The position numbers and the translations under genes are program-made. From Lichenostomus cassidix (lineage: Eukaryota; Chordata; Aves; Passeriformes; Meliphagidae): a stretch of 64,000 bases of DNA. The notes under the pieces were generated by a model. The model worked only from the letters and a program-made list of their open reading frames with translations. It did no database searches and was not told the DNA's origin. The stretch's first letter is position 1, and every line of letters begins with the position of its first letter. The DNA lies in the NCBI GenBank assembly GCA_008360975.2, contig CM039182.1, positions 56,060,491 to 56,124,490 of the forward strand, in the 5' to 3' direction. This document shows, piece after piece, positions 1 to 12,784 of this stretch.

Positions 1-3000
1 GTCACTTAAGTTGAGCTACATGACTTCCTGTGGTCCCTTCCAGATTTATTCACTGATTCTTGATAATTTACCACCACTTTGCAAAACACTCATGGAATTA
101 TCCTTAGAGTATCCTAGTAATATTAGAACAACATTTCCTGTGTTTAATAGAGGGGTAGCTGAGACATAAAGCAGATTCTCAGGGACCTGAGATTCTATCA
201 AGCGGGACCTGAAATTGAATTTCTTTGTTGCCTACACTGAAAAGTTACTGAAGTAAGTAAGAGTATCAATTAATAAGCTAACAGCATGTTAGCTATTCTC
301 CTGAAGGCTGCTACTGCTCATGACCTCCTACACATACCACCTTCCACTCTACTTTGCTTCCTCAATGTGACAGATATCCAACCCCTTCACAGCCTAGCTC
401 CTGAATTGGGTGTGTAGTGTATTAGATTAACAACAGGTTGAGCTTAATTATTGATGCTGATTTTTTTCATGGTTTGACAGCAGTCAAAGAGGTCTGAGAG
501 GTGCCTGCCATCAGCAAAAGGTTTAGCCAGCTTAATTTAATTCACTGACAAGTATCTGTCAAAGAGCTGTGATTATCCATATATGGCACTGTGGTCAAGC
601 AGCTACTGATCCCCAAAGTTATGCCCAATTTTAATTTGTAGTGTTTCAGTGTAAACAAACTTCTTACCTCTTGGATGTATGTGCACGACTCTGTTCTTAG
701 ACTACACCTCCTCTTACATGCATGTAGCTGCTACCTATGGATATGTTGAAAACATTCAAAGACTTTTATTAGAATATAAGTAATATTAGAATATAAATAA
801 TCTCAACTGTCAATAGACATTAGAGGAATCAACTTCATTTTGCCAAAAGTCTAGTTTAGCACACAGAAGAGGTCTTTTCAGGACATTACAAATAGGTCAG
901 ATAATGAAAACTAGCACTGACTACTTTTCCAGAAGTTAAAAAGTGAATTAAACTGGATAAAATGTTTAATGTTTTACTGAAGATATTTTTTCCATGGAAC
1001 ATATTTTAGCCAGCTGAACTCCTCCCATTCCACCCCCACTTTTTTTTGGCAGTCAGCAGTCTGAAGAACTTGCAAAGCAGCAGTGATTTTTTTGTACAGA
1101 AAATTTCCTAGCAATTTACTCATATAAAAGTATTTTGAAGTCAACAAAGAATATTGTAAATTAACCCAAGCAAGCAATCCTCTCCCCACAACCCCATTAT
1201 TTTCTTAATACCTGCTTCCATGAATCTGATACCATCAGAATTTGAGATTAAAAGAAACAGCTAATCAAAGCAATGGCAGTAGATGAAAGACATGAAGGCT
1301 TTGAGTCCAGGCAAAACTCCTGCAATGAATTCTCTCATGTGAGCAACTGGCTGTCATGTTATTCCTATGACAGCCTTTGTGTGGAATTTGATTACAAGGG
1401 AAAAGCAATTTTGAAATGAGGAATTTTTGTCCTCTTATCAGAGAATTTTCTCATGGTTCACTTTTTATCTTCAAATTCATTCATAGAATGTGGGGGCAAG
1501 CTCCCAATTTCAGAGAGAGAAGTAATATTTTTTATTCCTTGGGTTGCATTTGTCTTCATTTATAGGGATATTCTGAAAGTGCAAAAAAGTAGAAATCTTC
1601 AGGTATTTGTCAGGGTCAGGTTCTCTCAATCTACCATATGGTAATGCATAGCTTTAACTCCTACATGATCTTGTTCTCTGTTCTTGGTGGCAGATTGCTA
1701 CACAGCTGTGCTTTAGTTGTGTAAATTCCAGTCCTGAATCACCGGTCTTTTTTTTTGCCTTATTTTCTTCAGTAAATACTACTCCACGCTTTTTTTTTTC
1801 CTATTCAAACCTCAGGTAGCTGAACAGAACTGGATGCTGCTACTTTAAATTAGTGTTTGAAGAATGGTTTACCACAGGAATTATCTACAATCCTGTGTGA
1901 ATAAACAAGTAGGACAGGAAAAGAACCATGTCAACTTTTTAAACTAAAACTCTAATCGTACAGTGAGGCATCAGAGCAAAACTGTATCTGATGGGTATGC
2001 ATAACCTTTTACTTCTTCAGAAATGTGAGGGGAGGGGTTTGTTTGCCACAGCATATTAGAGTAGATGTAGTTTCACATTTCCACATAGACAGAGCCCACT
2101 GGAGCAAGTCAGAAACTTGGTCATTTATGCTTAGGCGTTCCTTAATTTGATTTAATCTAAAAGAAACATTTTGTCCCTGTTTGTGTGGTCATGGACGCAT
2201 GGAGGGAGTGAGGGGAGATCTGTGGCTAGGATCAAATTCAACTATTACAAATGCTAAGTATGTAAATAGACTATACTTTTGACTAAAAAAGGGAAGTTGA
2301 AAGGATGCCTGTGAAGTTCAGGCTCAAAACAGTGGCTTGGCAGAGAACTGGGCTTAGGCTTTTAACTCTGTCATAAACTTCCTGTGTGAAATGGTGTTTC
2401 CTTTGGGTTTCTTTCCCCTCACCATCTATGCAAGAAATAAGCAGATTTTGTTTATTTCAGAAGAGTATTATGAAAATAAGATCACTGCTTTATTCAAAGG
2501 ACTTTGTAATTAAATACAGTAACTTCAGAGGATACATAACTTTGAAATGGGTAGTCTCAAGGCTCAACCTTAGAGAGATAAAATTGATAACATATTATTT
2601 AGTACTTGAAAAAAAATATAGCTATATCATACACATGTTGCCAGACTATAAGGCATAGCTGGGAGGAACAGGGTTTACAAACTGGAAAGAATTAATTCTA
2701 GCTGTCTTCATCTTTGGGATCAGATTAATTTTCAATTAATCCGTTAAGCAAGTGATGCTGTTTCATGGTAGCACTGTTGACTCATATGTTAATTGTTTTC
2801 AGACACCATTTTTGTAACACTAAGCAAGAGATTATCTGTTTTATGTGTTGTCTATTTATGTCGTTTTGGTCATCACTGAACCACCATTCTTTTCCTCCTA
2901 TAGAAGTTTGGTCAAATGCCTTCAACTTTTATTAGCAAGTACTGGTTGGCATAATGGATGTCACAGAAAGCCAACTGCTTAGAGGTCTGGTTGATTTCAG

Positions 3001-5224
3001 ACATGAAACAATGTAGGACACTGGCTTTTCAAGGAATAGTTATGCCAGACAAAAACCATAAAATATGACTTAGTAAGTGAATAAACTGAAACTGGCTGGA
3101 TCTAATAATGCACAGCTTGAGGTACTGTGGTCCATGCTGTGAACATATGTGAACAAACATAGTACCCAGTGGCCACTGCTTCAGTATGGGGTACACCAGG
3201 AATACTATTCCTGGAATAAGTGACTTAAGTTCTTAGAAATCTGTGGTTCTGGGCAAATTTTCCCCTTGTGCTACACATAATAGGATATCCAACATCTGGC
3301 AGTAGACAGCTCACTACTTGTGTTTTGTGTCCCAAAACACACAGATCTGGGAAAGAAGAGATAATGACTGCTTCAGAAACCTCTGTAGGGAAACACATTT
3401 CCAGAAAAACATAAGCTAAATGAAAACAAAGTTTGCAGACATCTAAGAAACATTTGGTACAACAAAAGGAAAAACAAACAAACAAATCATCAGCAGCTGA
3501 TAAATGAGTCAGAAGTCAATGACCTCCTTTTGCAAAAATAAGGGTGAGACTAGGCCAACACCAGCTTGTTTTCAACACAGGAGTCTGAGACTTGATCTTG
3601 CATTGAAGGGCGAGTAGATACAGGTATATAGTCTAATGTTCTCTGGGATAGAGCCCTTGTAACCTCATTTACATGGTGATCAAAACAGCAAGTGCCAGCA
3701 GGCCCTAGTGAAGTCATGATCAAATCACTGAGAGTGATCAGAAGTACTGTGAAGAAATTTCTGCAGTTTTTCAAAGGAGGGGAAACAATTTAGACTATGC
3801 AGAGAGGAATGTGTTTTCCGTCTTTAATTTGTTGTACTTGCAGTAAAACCGTAAACCAAAAATCACTAGTAGAAGAGAAATAATATATAAATAGTGGACA
3901 TAATTTCCACTCTAAAAAGTGAAAATATGCAATAAAGTTAATATAAATTGCTATGTGACTTCCCATCTACCCTGTTGCCAGTGAAGAATGACATTTCTTT
4001 TTTAATAGTGTATGAAGTGTCTTGCTATAAATCTTAAGCAAGGAAATGTTTATTGCTTCCTTCCCAAACACTAGGAAGTGAAAGCATTTTAGCTATTGAG
4101 TTTTATCCTCCCTTTTCAATTGCTCCACAAATTCCATTTTCATCTGAGGTATACAATGAGACTCTCTGCTGTCTTGTTCTATGACCTGAAGTAGAGTGGG
4201 CATCCCCAAAATGGAGACTTTCTTTATTGCAAGGGCTTCACATCTTCTCTACCAAACACATCTAGTACAGCTGCTTTTATGCCAAACACTTACTTTATTG
4301 TTAACCTTTTTTTCCCAACCCACATTTCTTTGTTTGAGCCCATCTGCCTGTCTGACAAGGCAATTGTAAACCTTCTGAGGCTGAGATTTGTGTGTCTCTA
4401 CTGATCTGCATAATGCTTAGGACATTCCATTTGCCACTTTTGACCAGAGGCTTCTGCACAGTAGCTTCATTTAAGAATATAATAGTTAATTCTTCCTCCT
4501 GTTTGCTACAGAACAAGAGCAATAGGGATGGCTAACTGTATACTGTATTTCTTTCCACAAACTGGGAGCTTTCTTGCTTTGCTTCAGTTAATTTGTGATG
4601 TGTTCAGTACTTAGTAGTTATAGCCATGCCAATCTGGATTAGTTATGTGAGTTACATAGTGTGAACTTGACTGAGATATTTAATTTTAAGAGAAAATCAG
4701 CTATTCTTTGTTACATGACTTTTTTCTGTAATCTTATAGATGTATTCTTGCTGATCATTGTTCTTGAGGCACGGATCTGATAACTGTGTTGTCAGAAACC
4801 TGGAAGGCATTAGCATCACATGGGGCATTCTTTTATTCTGACTAAGCGTGAATATAATTGCACACATCACTCTGTGGAGCATGAGTACAAAAGAATGGCT
4901 TTCCTTTCTAATACTGAGTTTCCAGTTAAGCTTATGTTTTGGTAATTGTTGGTGTCAGTCCTCCTCTTATTTCAAAGTCTGTTAGACTGTTTCCCTTTCC
5001 TTGTACTTCAATAGTTTCTTCCCTTTTCTACTCTTTGAGTATTAATTTTTTTTAAACCCATCATTTAAAAAACAAATAATTATTTTAGCAATACTGGCAT
5101 TGTGTTATCTATACCTGTTGATCTGTTTCTATGTGTACATGTATTGTAGCACTGGCTTTTAAATAAAGAATAATTTTATTAGATAATCAATCCTTCCAAT
5201 AGATACTTCTTTACATTGTGTGGC
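1..5224. other. AT-rich non-coding DNA, nothing recognised
   Basis: No convincing coding exon, RNA gene or known repeat was seen on either strand. Open frames are short, start and stop at random and resemble no family. Base composition is AT-rich, as in avian intergenic or intronic DNA. Confidence 0.5.
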
Positions 5225-5405
5225 TGCTAAACCCTCATCCAGCTGTTCTTTTTTGTGCATCCTCCTTAACTGGACAGGGGGACAAAACAACAAAAAATAT
5301 TGTGCCTCAAGGCACATACTAATTACTATCACAAGCAAAACAGACTTGACTTGGGGAAAGTTAATTTAATCTGTTTCTTCCTTTTCCGTTCAGCACCCCC
5401 CTGCT
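5225..5405 (-). mobile_element. LTR fragment, family F1 (U5 side)
   Basis: On the plus strand this reads as the reversed 3' part of the same LTR family seen at 21506-22612 and 43095-43307. The shared landmark is a run ending in CAAAACAGACT, then a GGGGAAA-like block, then TTAATTTAAT. It is a short, diverged stub; the rest of the LTR is missing. Confidence 0.45.
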
Positions 5406-6539
5406 GGGCAGTGCTCTGCCCATTCTTAGCTGTGCTTTCCCTGTGGAGCTCAAGGCTGAAGGGCTGAGAGGCATTGGGTCTGCTGGAGGTATCTGGAACC
5501 AGTCATCTGGCCTAGGGTAGCCCAGGCCTGTCCCCTCTCAGAGCACACCTGGGAACTTGCAGCTGATAAAATACCACCAGCAGATTTGTGACTATTTCCT
5601 CTTAAACAGTACAAAGCAGAACTGAGTGTGTATTTGTGATGTAAATGACAGCTTAACATGGATGTATCTGACTTGGCTCAGTTAAAGCTAACTCTAAATA
5701 TTAAAAACGCCCAACTATGGCAAATTAACTTGTATGTAAGGTGAATTAGCATTGGTACTCATGCTGACTTCTCTATAGTTGTATCAGTTGATTCACATGC
5801 TCTTCAGTACACACCTATTTTTGACTGAGACAGTGAGTACAAAATAACTGTATTGTGTCTGATTGTTTTCTTTCTTACTACAAAATCTTGACAGGATGCT
5901 GAAATAAGACATACAATATTAGTATAGACAAAGAGGTTAAAGGAAACTGAGCCTTAGAGCTCCATCTTGATTTGAAGAGGAACTAGGCATCAGGCTGTAC
6001 TTGAAGGCCAGGTGAAGTAGATTGAAATATGTATTCCTTCCTGAAGCCACAGAGTAATGAAGTACATATTTCTTGCTTGCCGCTGAGAAGATATTCTATG
6101 TTATTTTAATTTCCTTTTACCCAAGAGTAAATATCTGTTTTGAACAAATATTTACTATATAATAACAATATAATGAACAAACTCATAGCACATGGCTTCA
6201 GTAGTGCCAAAGAACTACTTAAGTTCCTACTTATAGTAGAGTGATATCTACCCTGTTTCCCCAGGGTATGCTCTGACTGCCAAAAACTGTGGATGTCTGG
6301 AGAAAAAAGAATACTTCCTTTAGAAGTATTACAGAAGCAATGCAGCTTTAGAGACATAACCATGCCACATATTTAAAGCTTGTTCTGCAGCAACACACTC
6401 TTCACTGCAAGGTTATAAAATCCCAAATCTACCTGACAGAAGAAAACAACATAGTCTTTGACAGGCTTTGGAGGTCAGGGGAAATGCTGAATTGCAGATT
6501 AATATTATTGTTAGATTGAGTCTGAAATTATTTTAGGAT
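5406..6539. other. non-coding, nothing recognised
   Basis: A short GC-richer patch at about 5390-5550 is followed by AT-rich sequence. No gene or clear repeat is supported. Confidence 0.4.
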
Positions 6540-7944
6540 GTGTTGGTTTTGCTTAGCCCAGAACATCAGCAAGGGATCTTTAGCATCTAAGAGAAATTTA
6601 AACCCTTCAAAAGCTGTTGTTGTAGGCCTGAAGAAGTGGTTGAAGGGTTGGGAGAAAATGTACCCCTGTGTTCATGTGCTGGTTTTGCTTAGCCCAGTTT
6701 TTGCCAGTGGAGTGGCACAAAGGATGGTTCCTGTGTATTTTGTGTGAATGTTATGGAAGTTTTCACCATCTCCAGCAGAGCCAATTTGTGATGGCTCTGA
6801 AGATGATGGACATGCTGCTGGCCAAGCATGGGCCAATTAGAGATATTAGTTACGCCTCTGTGAAAACATATTTAAGAAGAAATCAAAGCAATGGGATATT
6901 CACTTATTTTTAGTCTGAGGAGGAGGAGGAGGTGAGAATATGTGAGGGGAAAACCTCATGGAGACACTAAGGTCAGTGGAGAAGGTGGGGGAGGAGGTAC
7001 TCCAGGCTCTGAGCTGAAAGCCCTCTGCTGGCTGTTGTGAAGACCATGGGGGAGCAGGTGGTCCCCCTGCAGCCGATGGGGTCCACAGGGATGCAGAGAT
7101 CCACCCACAGCCCATTGGGAGGTGCTCATGCCAGAGGAGCGGATGGATGCCTGGAGGAAGCTGTGATCCAGTGCGAGTCCCAGTGCAGGGAAAGGCCTTG
7201 CTCCAGAGATGGAAACAGCCTGGCTTTGACTTGGATGTCTGCACCCCATGGACAAGGGACTCATGAGAGAGTAGATTTGGGCGGGCTGCTGCTTGTGAGA
7301 TTGGACCCATGCCAACGAAGCTCATAGAGGACTGTCTCTCGTGGGAGGAATCCCATGGCTAAGCAGAGGACTCTTCTCCCTGAGCAGTGGAAGAAATTTC
7401 ATTGATGGACTTACCAATGAAAAGTACCCTTAACCTTACCCTGCCCCCCTGTGCTGTTGGTTGGAAGGAGGCAGGGGGGTGAGCAGAGAAATGGTGTCTT
7501 AAGAGGGTGGGGGATGAGTGGGGAAACAGTGTTTATAGCATAAGAAATTTTGGTGATGGATTGACCAAGAAAACCTCCATACCCTGCCCCCACCATCCCC
7601 CCCAAGCTGTTGGTTGGAAGCGGGGAGGGGGGTAAGCTGAGAAACGGTGTCTTAGGAGGGAGGGGATTGAGTGAACAAATGGTTGTCTTAAGAGCTTATT
7701 TTTACTTCTCATTTATCCTCCGACTCTGCTGGCTTAATAAATCACTTTGCAACTTTAAATTTTCAGCCTGTTTTTTGCCCCTTTTTAGTGTGTCCTCCCA
7801 CTGGTCCTTTATCTCAACTCATGTACCCTGTGTGTGTGTGTTAGTTTTTTTTTTCCCTCTCTTCTGCATAGCTGTAGTAGGGGAGAGCAGAAAGAGCAGA
7901 TGTTGTAAGTGCCTGGCATTTGGCCAGGGTCAAACCTTGACACA
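6540..7944 (+). mobile_element. long avian LTR, family F1, with internal tandem repeats
   Basis: A plus-oriented LTR. Landmarks are the opening TGTTGGTTTTGC, a TATA-like TATTTAAGAAG near 6870, a GA-rich block, and an AATAAA poly(A) signal near 7735 in a T-rich R/U5 region. It closes near 7944 with a GCCAGGGTCAAACC-type end followed by TTGACACA. The first 20-odd bases occur twice (about 6540 and 6676). A block of about 130-150 bp is tandemly repeated (about 7430-7560 and 7585-7700). No internal retroviral region is attached, so this is probably a solo LTR. The exact ends and target duplication are unclear. Confidence 0.6.
7415..7700 (+). repeat. two-copy tandem repeat inside LTR
   Basis: Two diverged copies, each opening with ACCCTGCCCCC, then GCTGTTGGTTGGAAG, then AGAAA(T/C)GGTGTCTTA. 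They lie upstream of the poly(A) signal of the F1 LTR. Confidence 0.6.
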
Positions 7945-8577
7945 GTAATAAGAGCCTTTGTCCATAAATCTCTATTTGCTGTTGTTGGAGTTCAAGTGCA
8001 ACAGTAAGCATGCAAATACCAAGGACCAGGGGCACTTATGAAACCTGGAGATGCTTCCATGTTTTGCTGGTAATCTGATGAGCAGTGGGGAATTTGCAAA
8101 GCAAGGTAACTATGGCTGAAAAAAATATAATTGGGTCACATCAGAAGAGAGTTGGCATGTAGCACTGAGATAAATCTAGTACATGAGAATCTCATTCAGG
8201 CTATCAGGATCAGTAAATGTCCTGTCTCTTGCATTTGAAATCTGAGTTGAAACCTATTTTGGAATGTACAGACTAAATCTAGAAAGCCAAAAAAATATTA
8301 GGTGAAAAAACAAAAGAAGATTTCTAAATCTGCATGGTTGTTTTGTTTGTGCTAGTTTCAACAGATGTTAATGTTAGAGTATCTTGGAAGCTAAATAATT
8401 GCATTCTAGGGTAAGGTATTCCGAAAAATAAGCTTTGAACTTCTGTCCCTGTTCTGTGCATGTTCAAAGAAGCAGTGCCATTGTTATGATCCAAATATTA
8501 AGGTTCTTTGGAAATACCTCTGCCCGAATTAAGGTGCAAACGAGACCATATGCCAATCAATAATATTTGATAGCAAG
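7945..8577. other. non-coding gap, nothing recognised
   Basis: AT-rich sequence between two LTR copies; no gene or repeat is supported. Confidence 0.4.
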
Positions 8578-8655
8578 TATGAGAGAGAGAGAGAGAAAAA
8601 GAAAAGGAGAAGTAGGAAAAGAGGTGGGGGGGACAGAAAGAGGGAGAAAGAAAAT
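8578..8655 (+). repeat. GA-rich low-complexity tract
   Basis: A (GA)n run starting at 8580 grades into an A/G-rich purine tract to about 8655. Confidence 0.8.
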
Positions 8656-9285
8656 ATCACCATCTGTAGATCCCAACGATGTAGCGTTGATCCTCTCCAG
8701 CTGGTCTTGGTGGTGATGGTCCCTGCAAAAAGCACAGAATGCTTGGGTTAATATACACTCAGGCCAGGGGCAATGTCCGGGCATGTCCCCTGGGTGAGGG
8801 GACAGTCTCTAGCAGCAGACTCTGCTTGCATCACGTGCGCTCCTGTGGTGCAAGGCCTAGCACTTTGGGGGGTCTTTGATGGATTGTGACTCTCCCTCAG
8901 CTGCCTCTCATGTGAAAGTCCCGTGGATGTGGCCGGTGGGTTTGGGGGTTCCACAACTGGGCCAGTTTGTGTAACCCTGGCTTCTGTGAGCTGTGCTCTG
9001 CCCCCACCCCAAACTCAGCCAGGGATGATTCTCAGTGGAGCTAGCGGCTTTGGCCTTTGTGTATGCATACCTTTCCCCACCCCAATACTCAGCCAGGGAT
9101 GATCCTCAGTGCGGCTGAGGTTTGGCCTTTGTGGATGCATGCTTTTCCCTCAGCCTGAGGTGATTGAACAATAGGTTTCCCTTTATCTAATCTCAGCAGT
9201 TTGACTTCAAGTCCAAAGTCCCAGTCAGGTATCTTCAGGGAGGCTTCTTTGATTGTAGCTTCTTTATACACTTTTTGTTCAAAAC
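8656..9285 (-). mobile_element. LTR-like element, minus orientation
   Basis: In the minus sense the sequence runs through a U3-like region with a duplicated 74-bp block to a TATA-like TGTATATTAACCC (plus 8748-8760). The layout suggests an LTR U3/promoter region. I do not recognise the family, no poly(A) signal is clear, and the ends are approximate. Confidence 0.4.
9013..9155 (-). repeat. 74-bp tandem duplication in U3-like region
   Basis: ACTCAGCCAGGGATGAT recurs at 9013 and 9087, followed in both copies by a GGCCTTTGTG(T/G)ATGCAT segment. The period is 74 bp. In LTRs such duplications often hold enhancer sites. Confidence 0.75.
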
Positions 9286-9916
9286 TTTATATCAATGTTT
9301 GAGGCATGAACTATTTCAGTCTCTGACAGCCATCCAGTAGAACTGCAAGTCATGAGGCAAATAATGGAACATGAATCATACTGAAAGGAGATGGAAAAAT
9401 TTATCTGTCATTTCTGTACAGGTCTTGACTGACTTTCTGGCCAATGAATAATCGCTGTGCCTACATTGCTTTTCTTCTGCTCTTCTTCACAATTTGTTTA
9501 CTTATACATAGCCACTAGTGGACATCCAACAAAAAATCGATTTTCACATAGTTACTTAATTGACATTGGCACAATGTTGTTTGGCACTACCTCATGTTTT
9601 TCATATTTACTATGAGACATCATGAGGTCCAGGATTCTGACCTCTGATGTGATTGAAATTCCTGGACAGGACCAAGTTTCTGAGAAATACACAATCAAGA
9701 AATATTAGACTAAAGTGAGTGGTATTTTAGAACACTGGACAAAATATTTATGCTTTCCAGTGAGTATATCTTGATGTAAAGTTGGTATTGTGTGAGTTTT
9801 TAGAAGTTATGTGACTAGCCCAGGGTTTACTGGTGGGTTGAAAACAGTCATCTTTTTCAGTCTGAATCAAGTACCTTAGCCAAAACATCAAACCTTGACT
9901 TTCATGTACTACTGAA
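9286..9916. other. non-coding gap, nothing recognised
   Basis: AT-rich sequence without a supported gene or repeat. Confidence 0.4.
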
Positions 9917-10706
9917 ACAGGGAATATTTGAAATCAAGGACTCCCAGGCAAAGGTATGGGAAAAGGAATAACAGTTCTTTACTAGTACCTACAAACAAGA
10001 AATAACAATAATAGCAACCACAAATAGAACCAGAAACCAATAGCAGATGACTTCCTGAGCTGCCAAGCACTTTCCCGTGTGGTGTAATCATGGTCGCAAG
10101 CAGCAGGGGCGCTGTTGAGCTCCCAAGCAGGCAGGACAGGTGCGATGACTCCCGAGCAGCTGCAGGTGGCGCTATGGCGCAGGGTCAGGTCAGCCTCAGG
10201 CAGCTGGTAATGGTGGGCAGGCTGAGAAGCAGGCAGGCAGCTTGGAGTGGCAAACAGAGTGGCAGGGGCAGGGGCTGGCTCTCCCAGGCTGGCCAGCGAG
10301 GTAGCAAGGATTCTGCAGTCGCGGCAGATGCCGCAGTCTTGTGCGGCGAAAAGCGGGGCGGGCAACAGGGACAGCCAGACTCCCCGGCAGCTTCCACGAG
10401 AAACGCAGCTGGGAAAACAGGCACTCCCAGTGGGAAAGAGGTTGAATCAAAGCTTACCCAGCCAGAAGGAGAAGACAGACCATAGTTGGATCTCCTGCGG
10501 TGGCAGCCAGAAGCAAAGAGAAGTCCCTCTCCTCCAGGTGTCTGACAGATGAGAGCCAGTTCCAACAGCCGGCTGCCTCATCCCCTCACCCCACCCAGAA
10601 AACCCTTTTGTCTCTTACAAAAGACTTGATGGCTCTAATCACCCAGCTAATTGTTGCTTAGTAACAGGGATGGAGAAAAAATTCCAATGCCCCCCAACCT
10701 CTGACA
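9917..10706 (-). mobile_element. LTR-like repeat, family F3, minus copy
   Basis: This is the reverse-oriented counterpart of 20508-21406. Shared landmarks in the minus sense are a GAGGTTGGGG-type start, a TCTTTTGTAAGA block, a CpG- and CAG-rich centre, and the closing AAGAACTGTTATTCCTTTTC. It appears truncated just after that block, losing about 100 bp relative to the plus copy. The open frames across the GC-rich centre are by-products of base composition. Confidence 0.55.
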
Positions 10707-12222
10707 CCTGTTTAGGAAAAGAGATGAACAGGGGTATCAATGACACTATTAGTTGAGATGAAGATGGGCCTGAGTAAATGCTTCCCATTTGGCAGTTTAT
10801 TGTACTCACAGTGAGACTCTGACATTAGTTGCAACATGACTGAGCAATTGAAGTGTGTTGAGGAAATTAAGAGCTACATTTTATATTCCATAGTTATTAT
10901 AAACACTTACTAGCCAAGAGAATAGATTTCACACTGCCTTAAAAAATGGACATAAAATTAAGTATTTTTTAAGAAATGAGAATGTTTGTGCACAGTAAGT
11001 CTGGGAAATACTATTTTCATTGTGTTGGGGTAGTGAAAAAATGTGACAGAAAGATGTTTACTATGATTACTAGGAATAATTGTGAGAAAACTATGCCAAG
11101 GCCTTTGTGTTGCCATCTCTACTTGGCAACATGATAGTTAAGATGAGGCAGCTAAAAAATTACTATGTGTTGGGAGCAATTTACTCATGATCGTTAACTA
11201 ATTGTTTTATATGTTTCCAGTCTTCCTGGTTTAAGTATATTTATATAATTCTACTGTCTTATTCTGTTTGTGGACTGTATTGCAAAATTAATACTAGACC
11301 AGCTGACTTTTGATAGTAACCTCCTAAAATTTGAAGTCTAGAATTGGAATGTTTTTACACTCCGTAAGTTTCAAAGATGGTGCCTGTTTAGCAAACCATG
11401 CTTAGATGTAACAGACTTTTAGGGAGCCATGCAAAAAGGAAAGCAAACAAAAATAATTTTCCCATCAGTGCACACCTCTTTTTAATCCAGTGATAGAGCT
11501 AAAATTATGGAAGTCTTTACAATTTTGCTGAGGCCACTATTGGTGAAATGAAGTCTAATCTGATTAAATTTGTAATTAAAAACCTGTGACAAAAATCTAA
11601 CTCTCAGAGCTACTACAAGTAACCAAAGAAAATATTCATCCCCACCCCGCCCCGAAAAATTTAAAATCCCATTATAGTTAGGGCATCATTCCAATACCTT
11701 GGCTTCAGTTTGTTTTTGCTTTGACTTAACATGTTTCAGTTTAAAGAAGGGTGTAGCCCTGCCCTGTTGGTAACATTTCTGAGAAGAACAAGACTACAGG
11801 TTTATCAAGGCATTCACAGAAGGAGTGAAAAATAGTCTTAATATATGCCAAGGCTTTGTGCAAAGAGAAAGGAATTTTAAGACCCTTGATGAATTGGAAC
11901 TACTTCTAAAAGAATGTAATTACAACAATGAAGATTCACATTAAGTATCTGAGAAAACTTGAAAATGGAAGTGACAATGAGCAGTAAACTGGACTAAGAT
12001 TTAAAATCTAACACAAAATTCTCTATTTCTTTTTTCCAAATGTCTACACGAAGTTCGGGTTCAAAAAATGTACTCTTAATATATGCCTTTCCACTGCTGC
12101 TGAGATGCAGTTGCTAGGTATTCTCCTCCATCTTCTAAGTGGGGTTAACCAACAGTCTTTACTGCCCTATTGTTTCCTCAAGCTTTGATTTTCTTCTGGT
12201 TTCTGAGGGCAAGCATGCCTAC
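10707..12222. other. AT-rich non-coding DNA
   Basis: No exon or repeat is supported. If the minus-strand exon at 12223-12417 is real, this would be intron downstream of it. Confidence 0.4.
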
Positions 12223-12417
12223 CTGATTTAACAGTATATTCAAAAGAGAATAATCTCCACTCTGAAGGCAAAAGTGAATAATTTCTTCCTCAATCTCCTC
12301 TGGCTCATCCATTAATTGATGGAAGTGTTTACAGAAATCTTGGCATCTAATTATAGTGTCACAAATGGGGCCAAATGATTTGGTCAAATCAAAGGTCATG
12401 GAACTGGCTTTACATGT
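12223..12417 (-). CDS. candidate host coding exon (partial gene)
   Basis: A 195-base segment, open in one frame on the minus strand, with consensus-like borders. An acceptor ending TTTAATTGTAG lies just before it and a donor CAG|GTAGGC just after it. It is exactly 65 codons with phase 0 at both ends. The predicted peptide is mixed and helix-like, with an acidic run (DEPEEIEEE) near residues 38-46 and an LLNILLNQ end. That composition differs from the low-complexity chance frames elsewhere. I do not recognise the family. No partner exon was found in the window, so introns would have to be long, or this could be a lone chance frame or a pseudogene remnant. The ERV-1 provirus starts 368 bp away, in the opposite orientation. 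Confidence 0.4.
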
Positions 12418-12784
12418 CTACAATTAAATGTTTTCACAAGTAATTATAAAATGGAGAAGTCAGTATCACAGAAGTGTGAGAACACTCTATTTAAGAAAGT
12501 GGTAAATGCTGCTATTACTGTGTAAACCTACACAATAACACAGACAATCTTTTATCACTGTGAAAATATAGTAACAGTGCCTCCATTGGGACACAATAAC
12601 TATCATAATTGAGAAGTACACTTGTATACTTCTTTCATACCTATTTTCAGGTTGTTTGGATGATACAAGGGAATCAGAAGTTAAAAAATAATTTGCAGAG
12701 ACTACTTGATAGAGGAAGACTGGTAAGTCAATAAACAGAGGATTCTTTGCTTAATATTCACTGTGTTTGCCAAACAAGGACTAT

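Noticed and set aside
6900..7327. Proline- and serine-rich frames of 96-141 codons
   Set aside because: Composition effect inside an F1 LTR; not kept in the other F1 copy.
10090..10565. Overlapping 100-130 codon frames on both strands
   Set aside because: They lie in the GC-rich centre of an LTR-like repeat, where stops are rare by composition, and the opposite-strand copy at 20.6-21.2 kb does not conserve them.
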